DNA from: 70-18 sp041691815
Lineage (GTDB): Bacteria; Pseudomonadota; Alphaproteobacteria; Acetobacterales; Acetobacteraceae
Length of the DNA stretch: 20,832 nucleotides
Reading direction: 5' to 3'
Assembly: GCA_041691815.1 (NCBI GenBank)
Contig: JBEPTZ010000077.1
Location: 1 to 20,832, forward strand
The position numbers were made by a program, and so were the translations under genes. Positions 15,062 through 20,832 of the stretch are shown here, piece after piece. Every line of letters begins with the position of its first letter. Position 1 is the first letter of the stretch. The notes under the pieces were generated by a model. That model made no database searches, was not told the DNA's origin, and saw only the letters and a list, made by a program, of their open reading frames with translations.

Positions 15062-15805
15062 TTATGGGCTGCCGGAGACCGACAGCGTCTGCCCGGTGAT
15101 GAAACCGGCATAGTCCGACGCGAAGAACATCACCGCATGGGCGATATCCTCCGGCGTTCCGGCCCGGCGCAGCGCGGTGCGGCCGATCAGCTCGGCCTGC
15201 CGCTCCTGCGAGTAGGACTGCCATTGCCGCTCGTAATCCGGGCTGGTGCGCTGAAAGCCTGGCGCCACCGCGTTCACCGTGATGCCGAACGGCCCCAATT
15301 CCTGCCCGAGTTGCCGCGCCAGCCCGATCTCGCCGGCCTTGCCCGAGGCATAGGCCTGGATGCCGGTCAGCGAGGTGCGCAGCCCGGCGCCGCTGGCGAT
15401 GAACACGATCCGCCCCCGCCCGTGTGCCTTCATCCCCGGCACCACCGCCTGCGAGGTGAGGAATGCGCCGGTCAGGTTGGCGTCCAGCACCGCCCGCCAC
15501 TCGGCTTCCTCCACCTCCTCCATCGGCTTGGCGCTCTGCCCCAGCACGCCGCCGGCGACATAGACCAGCACGTCCGGCGCCCGCCCGCTGGCCTGCCCGG
15601 CGGCCGTCACCCAGCCGTGCAGCGCCGTGCGGTCCAGCAGGTCCACCACCCGCGTCGCCGCCGGCAGGCCTTGCATGCCGTTCGCCAGACGGTCGGCAGC
15701 GAACACATCGGCGCCGGCCGCGTCAAAGCACTGCACAATGCCGCGGCCGATGCCGCGCGCCGCACCCGCCACCAGCACGGTTTGGCCAGTGAAATCGATT
15801 TTCAT
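15062..15805 (-). CDS. Short-chain dehydrogenase/reductase (SDR)
   Basis: Cytoplasmic NAD(P)-dependent oxidoreductase, 247 aa, classical SDR length. Seen: cofactor motif VAGAARGIG at 12-20 (the usual first T is replaced by V-A), an acidic residue D38 after beta-2 (FAADR) suggesting NAD rather than NADP, N110 (LDANLTG), catalytic S138 (FIASGAG), Y152 and K156 (YASGK), and the C-terminal DYAGFITGQTLSVSGS. The usual NNAG is YVAGG here. ATG at 15805 with AGGGAGAGG upstream overlaps the HyuB stop (ATGA). Its place between hyuAB and the transporter points to oxidising or reducing a hydroxyl or keto group on the same compound or its product; the substrate is unknown. Confidence 0.92.
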   Translation of the reverse strand: MKIDFTGQTVLVAGAARGIGRGIVQCFDAAGADVFAADRLANGMQGLPAATRVVDLLDRTALHGWVTAAGQASGRAPDVLVYVAGGVLGQSAKPMEEVEEAEWRAVLDANLTGAFLTSQAVVPGMKAHGRGRIVFIASGAGLRTSLTGIQAYASGKAGEIGLARQLGQELGPFGITVNAVAPGFQRTSPDYERQWQSYSQERQAELIGRTALRRAGTPEDIAHAVMFFASDYAGFITGQTLSVSGSP

Positions 15806-17808
15806 GCGGCCTCTCCCTGGCGTAGCGCCAATTGCGGATAGGGTGCGGCGGCGGCGGCAAAGCCGCGCTCGATCGCCGCCACCGGATCGGCCTCGGCGGC
15901 CGCGTCCTGCGCCACCTGCGCGAAGGTCTGGTGCTTCATGAAAAACCGCCATTCCACCGGCAGCGCGAACAACAGTTCCGCCAGCCGGTCCCAGGCGGCA
16001 TCCGACCAGATGCGTTCAAAGGCGATGCGCGCCGGGTCGTAGCGCAGTGCCGGCGCCGGCGGGCGCGGGGCGGCACGCAATACGGCGGTGGCCGCTGCGT
16101 CCAACGCCCCGCCGGCGATCGCCACGCCATAGGCGCGGGCACCCGCCTCACTCACCTTGCCGCCGGCCACATCGCGCAGCACCGCCTCCACCGACCGCTC
16201 GAACGGATCGCCCCAGCCGCCGGCGCCGGAGGCGGAGATGGTCAGCACATCACCCGGCGCGCAGCGCACCACGTCGGTGTTGCCGAGATTCTCGGCGTGC
16301 TCGCTGCCAGGGTTGCGGGTGAAGCCGCAGGTCGCCCCGGCCAGCCCGCCGGCGACCCCCCAGGAGGAGAACCGCACCCGGTCGCGGTTGCGCGCCGTCA
16401 CCACCGAATTCGGCGTGAACACCTGGAAGGTCATCTGTGTGCCCAACCCGCCGCGATACCGTCCCGGCCCGCCGGAGTCCGGCAGTAAGCCGTAGCTGTG
16501 CACCCGGATCGGCACCTCCGCCTCGGTGATTTCCACCGGCGTGTTCTTCAGGAAGCTGTTCGAGCCGTCCTGCCCGTCGCCCTGCGCCGCCCCGCCGCCG
16601 CCGCCGGTGATCGGATTGATCGAGGCCATCGCCAGGCGCCCGGTATGGGCATCGGTGGTGCGCACGTTCAGGATGCCACCGCCGCCGGCCTGCCCCGCCG
16701 GCAGCCGGTCCGGCATCGCCCGCGAGAAGGCGCCGATCACAATGCCCTGGATGCGCGCGCAGGTCAGGCTGCGCATGCCGGTCGCCGCCGGATACACCGG
16801 ATTGACCACCGAGCCTTCCGGCAGGATGCAGCGCACCGGCCGCGACAGCCCGCAATTGAGCGCCACCGTCGGGTCCAGCGAGTAGACCACATAATTATAG
16901 CCGACCAGCGGAAGGATATGCCGCGGCAGCCCTCCGGTCGGCATGTTCAGCGCCGATTGCAGTTGCGGATCACTGCCGGTGAAATCGAACTCGGCCTCGT
17001 CGCCGCGTACCCGGATGACCAGTTTCAGCCGGCACGGCACCCCGCCGGGGCTGTCCTCGTCGATATAATCAGAGAAGGGGTAATCGCCGTCCGCGATGCT
17101 GGCAAACAGCAGCCTGGCCTGCCGCTCGGCCAGATCCAGCACGCCATACATGCCGGCTTCAACGGTGTCGGCGCCGAACCGCTCGATCGCCTGGTGCATC
17201 TTCCGCTCGGCGGTCTTCAGCGAGGCGATCTGCGCCTTCAGGTCGCCCCAGTTCTGCTCCGGCATGCGCACGTTGCGCAGCATCACCGCCAGCAGCTTCT
17301 GGTCCATCACCCCCTGGTCCACCAGCTTGCAGGGCGGGATGCGGATGCCCTCCTGATGCACCTCGGTCAGCGCGCGGGACAGCGAGGCCGGCACCGCGCC
17401 GCCCATATCGGTGTTGTGGATATGCCCGACCGCGAAGCACATCAGCCGGTCGCCGGCGAACACCGGCATCCACAGATGCATGTCCGGCGCGTGCGTGCAC
17501 ACATAGCCGGAGTACGGGTCGTTGGTGATGCAGATATCGCCGGGACGGTAGCTGTCGATCGCCCCGATCACTCCGGCATAGTCCAGCCCGATGAACCAGG
17601 TGGCGCCCAGGTCCTTCGGGCTGGCGAAGGTCTGGCCGCAGGGCGTGGTCAGCCCGCTGGTGAAATCCTCGGTCTCCTTCACGAACGCCGAATGCGCGGT
17701 GCGCAGCAGCGTGTAGGCCATGCTCTCGGCGGCGGCCTCAAAATGGCTCTTGAGGATCTGCAAGGTCACCGGGTCGAGCGCAACGGTCTGGGCGGTCGCC
17801 GCGTCCAT
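15802..17808 (-). CDS. hyuB: Hydantoinase B/oxoprolinase-family subunit with C-terminal extension
   Basis: Catalytic partner of HyuA in ATP-dependent ring-opening or carboxylating enzymes (N-methylhydantoinase, 5-oxoprolinase, acetone/acetophenone carboxylase relatives), 668 aa. Seen: LDPVTLQILKSHFEAAAESMAYTLLRTAHSAFVKETEDFT, the family opening; RPGDICITNDPYSGYVCTHAPD; a glycine-rich stretch NPITGGGGGAAQGDGQDGSNSF; LPDSGGPGRYRGGLG; and GAGGWGDPFERSVEAVLRDVAGGKVS. HyuB proteins usually end soon after that block; here about 90-100 further residues follow (from about 575), including WSDAAWDRLAELLFALPVEWRFFMKHQTF. ATG at 17808 has GGAGTTGA upstream and a TGAGCATG junction with HyuA. Reaction not identifiable from sequence alone. 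Confidence 0.93.
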   Translation of the reverse strand: MDAATAQTVALDPVTLQILKSHFEAAAESMAYTLLRTAHSAFVKETEDFTSGLTTPCGQTFASPKDLGATWFIGLDYAGVIGAIDSYRPGDICITNDPYSGYVCTHAPDMHLWMPVFAGDRLMCFAVGHIHNTDMGGAVPASLSRALTEVHQEGIRIPPCKLVDQGVMDQKLLAVMLRNVRMPEQNWGDLKAQIASLKTAERKMHQAIERFGADTVEAGMYGVLDLAERQARLLFASIADGDYPFSDYIDEDSPGGVPCRLKLVIRVRGDEAEFDFTGSDPQLQSALNMPTGGLPRHILPLVGYNYVVYSLDPTVALNCGLSRPVRCILPEGSVVNPVYPAATGMRSLTCARIQGIVIGAFSRAMPDRLPAGQAGGGGILNVRTTDAHTGRLAMASINPITGGGGGAAQGDGQDGSNSFLKNTPVEITEAEVPIRVHSYGLLPDSGGPGRYRGGLGTQMTFQVFTPNSVVTARNRDRVRFSSWGVAGGLAGATCGFTRNPGSEHAENLGNTDVVRCAPGDVLTISASGAGGWGDPFERSVEAVLRDVAGGKVSEAGARAYGVAIAGGALDAAATAVLRAAPRPPAPALRYDPARIAFERIWSDAAWDRLAELLFALPVEWRFFMKHQTFAQVAQDAAAEADPVAAIERGFAAAAAPYPQLALRQGEAA

Positions 17809-17810
17809 GC

Positions 17811-19850
17811 TCAACTCCGCGCCAGGATGAGGTTGCCGTACGGGTCCACGTGGCCGGCGAAGCCGGGCGGCACCCAACTGGTGGTATCGTCCTGCACAAC
17901 CACCGCCGGGCCGTCCAACCGGCTGCCCGGCGGCAGCGCCGCACGATCAAACAACGCCGCCTGCACCGTCTCGCCGCGATGCGCCACCGGCACCGTGCCA
18001 CGCGGCACCGGGCGGCTCACGGCAGCCTCGGCTGCCGGGAAATCCGGCTTGGCGGTGATCCCGGCGATCACCACCCGCAGCGCCACCACGTGCACCGCCG
18101 CCTTGTCGTCGGCATGGCCGTAAATTTCGGCGTGCCGGGCATGGAACGCAGCGGCGATCCGCTCGGGCATCGCGCCGGTGATCCAGTCCGACTGTAACGG
18201 CACCTCGATCTCATAGGACTGGCCGCGATAACGCAGATCGGCGGCCACGCTCAGCACGCCCTGCCCGCCATGGCCCTGGCTCTCGGTCAGCCAGGCCTGC
18301 GCCTCGGCCGTCAGTTCGGCCAGCGCCGCCTGCAATGCCGGCATCCCTCCGGGGGTCACGTCGAGAAACACCACCCGCACGAAGTCGGAGCGCAGATCGG
18401 CCAGCAGCCCGCCGAGTGCGGCCAGCACGCCGGGGGTTCGCGGCACGATCACCGCCCGCATCCCCAGTTCCTCGGCCAGCAGGCAGCCCAGCATCGGCCC
18501 GGCGCCGCCGAACGCCAGCAGCGCATACAGGCTCGGCTCCTCGCCCACCTGGGAGAACAGCCGGCTCACCTCGCGATACATGTTGGCCACCGCCAGCGCG
18601 ATCACCGCCTCCGCCGCCGCCGCACTGTCGCGCCGCAGTGCCGCACCGATGCCGGCCAGCACCCGCGTCGCCGCCGCCCGGTCGATGCTCACCGCGCCGT
18701 AGCCCAGCTCGCCGGCCCCCAGCACACCCTTCACCGCGAACGCATCGGTGATCGTCGCCTGCGCACCGCCGCGCCCGTAGCACGCCGGCCCCGGCACCGA
18801 GCCGGCACTCTCCGGCCCCACCCGCAGCACGCCCAGCGCATCCACCGTGGCGAGCGAGCCGCCGCCGGCGCCGATCGAGGACACCGCGACGGTCGGCAGG
18901 AACACCGGATATTCGCCGACCAGCTGGCCGGTGCGGAAATCCGGCATCCCGTCGCGCAGCAGCGCCACATCGGCACTGGTGCCGCCAATATCCAGGCTCA
19001 TCACCCGCGCGAACCCGGCCTGGCGCGCCACGAACCCGGCGCCGATGGCGCCTGCCGCGGTGCCCGACAGCAGCATCTCGATGCTGCGCCGCTTGCCGGC
19101 CCCCGCCGTCATCACCCCGCCATTGGATTTGGTCACCATCGGCGCCGCCACCACGCCGCGCTCGGCCAGCGCCGCCTCCAGCCGCCCGACGTAATGCGCC
19201 ACCCTGGGCTGCACCGCGCCGTGGATGCAGGCGGTGACGCTGCGCTCGTATTCGCGCACGATCGGCCAGATTTCCGCCGAGCAGAACACCGGCAACTCCG
19301 GCCGCTCGGCCAGCAACATCGCCTTCACCGCCTGCTCATGCGCCGGATTGGCGTAGGCGTGCAGGAAGCCGATCACGATCGCCTCGGCACCCAGCGCCTC
19401 GGCCCGCGCCAGCGCCGCCAGCACGCTGTCCCGCTCCGGAGCAATCTCGGTGCTGCCGTCCGGCCGCATCCGCTCGCGCACCTCCAGCACCCGCTCGCGC
19501 GGCACCAGCGGCTCCGGCCGGCGGGAGAACAGGTCGTACGGATCGGGGATTTTCAGCCGCGCCAGTTCCAGCACGTCGCGGAACCCCTCGGTCGCCAGCA
19601 GGCACAGCCGCGCGCCTTTGTTCTGGATGATAGTGTTCACGCCGACCGTCGAGCCGTGGGTGAAATAGCCGATCGCCGCCGGCGGGATGCCGAACCGCCG
19701 CTCGATCTCGTCCAGCCCCTGCAGCACCTCCGCCCCCGGAGCGTCCGGGCGGGACAGCACCTTCAGCGTCTCCAGCGCCAGCCCGTCCTCGTTCAGCACG
19801 CAGAAATCGGTGAACGTGCCGCCGATATCCACCCCCACCCGATAGCTCAT
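17811..19850 (-). CDS. hyuA: Hydantoinase A/oxoprolinase-family subunit
   Basis: ATP-binding subunit of a HyuAB-type enzyme, 679 aa, usual length. Seen: an actin/hexokinase-like phosphate motif at the N-terminus, VDIGGTFTDF at 7-16; TILTHGSTVGVN-like YFTHGSTVGVNTIIQNKGA; a second such motif MSLDIGGTSADVALL; GAGGGSLATVDALGVLRVGPESAGSVPGPACYGRGG; and FGGAGPMLGCLLAEELGMRAVIVPRTPGVLAALGG. Known members use ATP to activate a ring amide or a carbonyl. ATG at 19850 with GGAGTGG upstream overlaps the regulator's stop (ATGA). The overlap with iclR upstream and hyuB downstream makes the three translationally coupled. Confidence 0.95.
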   Translation of the reverse strand: MSYRVGVDIGGTFTDFCVLNEDGLALETLKVLSRPDAPGAEVLQGLDEIERRFGIPPAAIGYFTHGSTVGVNTIIQNKGARLCLLATEGFRDVLELARLKIPDPYDLFSRRPEPLVPRERVLEVRERMRPDGSTEIAPERDSVLAALARAEALGAEAIVIGFLHAYANPAHEQAVKAMLLAERPELPVFCSAEIWPIVREYERSVTACIHGAVQPRVAHYVGRLEAALAERGVVAAPMVTKSNGGVMTAGAGKRRSIEMLLSGTAAGAIGAGFVARQAGFARVMSLDIGGTSADVALLRDGMPDFRTGQLVGEYPVFLPTVAVSSIGAGGGSLATVDALGVLRVGPESAGSVPGPACYGRGGAQATITDAFAVKGVLGAGELGYGAVSIDRAAATRVLAGIGAALRRDSAAAAEAVIALAVANMYREVSRLFSQVGEEPSLYALLAFGGAGPMLGCLLAEELGMRAVIVPRTPGVLAALGGLLADLRSDFVRVVFLDVTPGGMPALQAALAELTAEAQAWLTESQGHGGQGVLSVAADLRYRGQSYEIEVPLQSDWITGAMPERIAAAFHARHAEIYGHADDKAAVHVVALRVVIAGITAKPDFPAAEAAVSRPVPRGTVPVAHRGETVQAALFDRAALPPGSRLDGPAVVVQDDTTSWVPPGFAGHVDPYGNLILARS

Positions 19851-20662
19851 GACGCCACTCCGTTGCTGCCGGCGCCGCTCAGCTTGCGCGACAGCGCCGC
19901 CGCCGCCTCCTGCACCGCCGCGATATAGTCCGGTCGATGCTGGTGCCAGCGCTCGGTCAGGGTAGCGAGGTTCACCGTCGCCACCGCCCGCCCGCTGCGG
20001 TCGAACACCGCGGCGGCAACGCCGGCGGCGCCATCGACGAACTCGTTTTCGATTTCCGCGTAGCCCTGCCGGCGGGCCAGCGCGATCTGCGCCCGAATTT
20101 CCGCCGGGTCGGTGCGGGTCGCAGCCGTCACCGCCGGCAGCGGCAACGCCAGGCACCGATCGATGCTCGCCGCCGGCAGATACGCCAGCAGCACCCGGCC
20201 CATGGCGGTGCAATAGGCCGGCGCGTCCACCCCGCGCGGATCGTAGCGAACCTCCCGCGGGCTCGCCCGCTGGATCAGCGGTCGCACCCGGAACCCGCTC
20301 AGCATGGCGCCGAGATTGACCGTCTCGCCGGTGCGCGCCACCAGCGCCTCCACCACCGGGCGGCCGAGGGCGGCGACCCAGCGCGGCAGCCCGCCGAGCC
20401 AGTCGCCCTCCTCAAGCCCGAACGGATGCGCCAGCGCGTAGCCCTCCGCCGCATCGCGCGCCACGTAGCCGCGTGCCACCAGGGTGCGCAGCAGGGCCAG
20501 CGCGCTGCTCTTGGGAATACCCAGCTCCGCCGTCACCTCCGCCAGCCCCAGCGGACGGGGGGTGCAGCCCAGCAACTCCAGCAGGTCCAGCACCCGGTCG
20601 GCGGATTTCACCACCTCCGGCGCGGCAGGCTGGCTGTTCACGATACTGAACGCCGTTTTCAT
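19847..20662 (-). CDS. IclR-family transcriptional regulator
   Basis: DNA-binding regulator, 271 aa, typical IclR size. Seen: a winged helix-turn-helix at about 18-78 (VVKSADRVLDLLELL ... AEVTAELGIPKSSALALLRTLVARGYV), then the IclR effector domain with GETVNLGAMLSG, YCTAMGRVLLAYLP, ARRQGYAEIENEFVDGAAGVAAAVFDRSGRAVATVNLA. It is the first gene of the hyu-SDR-dpp operon and overlaps hyuA by 4 nt, so it most likely controls its own operon in response to the substrate or product. No Shine-Dalgarno precedes the ATG; instead a promoter sits directly upstream and suggests a leaderless transcript. The ligand is not inferable. Confidence 0.95.
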   Translation of the reverse strand: MKTAFSIVNSQPAAPEVVKSADRVLDLLELLGCTPRPLGLAEVTAELGIPKSSALALLRTLVARGYVARDAAEGYALAHPFGLEEGDWLGGLPRWVAALGRPVVEALVARTGETVNLGAMLSGFRVRPLIQRASPREVRYDPRGVDAPAYCTAMGRVLLAYLPAASIDRCLALPLPAVTAATRTDPAEIRAQIALARRQGYAEIENEFVDGAAGVAAAVFDRSGRAVATVNLATLTERWHQHRPDYIAAVQEAAAALSRKLSGAGSNGVAS

Positions 20663-20668
20663 AGTCGA

Positions 20669-20698
20669 ACGCTAGGCAGTCGCGGGGGCGGCCGTCAA
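20669..20698 (-). promoter_or_regulatory. Predicted promoter of the iclR-hyu-dpp operon, leaderless geometry
   Basis: On the minus strand, TTGACG (20698-20693), 18-bp spacer, TAGCGT (20674-20669), then six bases (TCGACT) and the ATG at 20662. A start 7 nt after the -10 falls on the A of the ATG. TTGAC and CTAG-type elements are typical of alphaproteobacterial housekeeping promoters. Confidence 0.6.
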
Positions 20699-20747
20699 GC
20701 CGCTCCTCAACCACCCCCGGCCGCACGGAGATCCAGCGCCGGCAGCG

Positions 20748-20832
20748 TCAGTCGCGGTGCCGCCGGCCATTATTGGGCTGAGCTTGTGCGGCGGGGCGAT
20801 AGGCCGGTTGCGGATGGTAAGCCGGCTGCGCC
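20748..20832 (-). CDS. C-terminal end of a Pro/Gln/Tyr-rich protein (partial, 5' end outside window)
   Basis: On the minus strand from the window edge, an open frame of 27 codons ends in TGA at 20750-20748. It reads PAYHPQPAYRPAAQAQPNNG near its start, a repeat-like PAYxPQPAYRP pattern found in proline-rich tails of envelope or surface proteins. The composition (repeated Tyr, His, Gln) is unlike random GC-rich translation, which would give Arg/Ala/Gly. The gene would run in the same direction as iclR and end 86 bp before it. The family cannot be named, and short length makes this uncertain. Confidence 0.42.
   Translation of the reverse strand, partial: AQPAYHPQPAYRPAAQAQPNNGRRHRD

Noticed and set aside
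16498..19928. Two very long plus-strand frames (16498-18123, 18270-19928) opposite hyuB and hyuA
   Set aside because: His/Arg/Gln-rich shadows. The minus strand shows full-length hydantoinase A and B signatures through the same region.
1..20832. CRISPR array, tRNA/rRNA genes, prophage or insertion-sequence genes, toxin-antitoxin or defence genes
   Set aside because: No regularly spaced direct repeats, no tRNA-like cloverleaf noticed by eye, no transposase or integrase motifs; every long gene is assignable to a metabolic, transport or regulatory family.

Overview
The window is a dense, high-GC chromosomal segment with about 90 percent or more of its length coding. The gene families, the TTGAC-type promoters and a GC-rich nested-hairpin intergenic repeat suggest an alphaproteobacterium, plausibly Rhodospirillales/Acetobacteraceae. 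The lineage is an inference from style; there is no rRNA or marker gene here. All 17 complete genes can be assigned to known families. They form three catabolic and transport modules. No tRNA, rRNA, CRISPR array, transposase or phage gene was found.

Module A (167-2009, + strand) is the tail of a dipeptide/oligopeptide/nickel-type ABC operon with two permeases. Its binding protein and ATPases are not in the window; at least the binding protein probably lies to the left.

Module B (2132-9365) looks like a sugar or sugar-acid uptake and oxidation locus built around a divergent promoter at about 5391-5496. Leftward (- strand) run a GMC-family flavin oxidoreductase, a small gluconate-2-dehydrogenase subunit-3-like partner and an enolase-superfamily (mandelate racemase/sugar-acid dehydratase-like) enzyme. 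Rightward (+ strand) run a Tat-type sugar-binding protein, MalF-type and MalG-type permeases and a GntR/FCD regulator. The import ATPase is absent. A perfect 14-bp palindrome, TATTCTATAGAATA, sits exactly where the two opposing -10 elements overlap, and is the best candidate operator for the GntR protein.

Module C (20662-9445, - strand) is one long co-directional run: iclR-type regulator, hyuA, hyuB, SDR oxidoreductase, family-5 (DppA-like) binding protein, DppB, DppC, DppD, DppF. Genes overlap or abut almost throughout (ATGA, TGAGCATG, TGATG junctions), so it reads as one operon. It probably imports an amide, lactam, hydantoin or oxoproline-like compound, opens it with the ATP-dependent HyuAB enzyme and oxidises or reduces a product with the SDR. 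Two features stand out. The iclR promoter places the predicted transcription start on the A of its ATG, implying a leaderless mRNA. A 189-bp inverted pair of nested-hairpin repeats fills almost the entire only large gap, between dppC and dppD.

The right edge (20748-20832, - strand) probably holds the last 27 codons of a Pro/Gln/Tyr-rich protein entering from outside. The most notable signals are the leaderless regulator promoter, the symmetric divergent operator, the REPIN-like inverted repeat and the apparently non-exported GMC/small-subunit pair. I do not see a clearly new enzyme system: the components are known families in combinations whose substrates are unknown.
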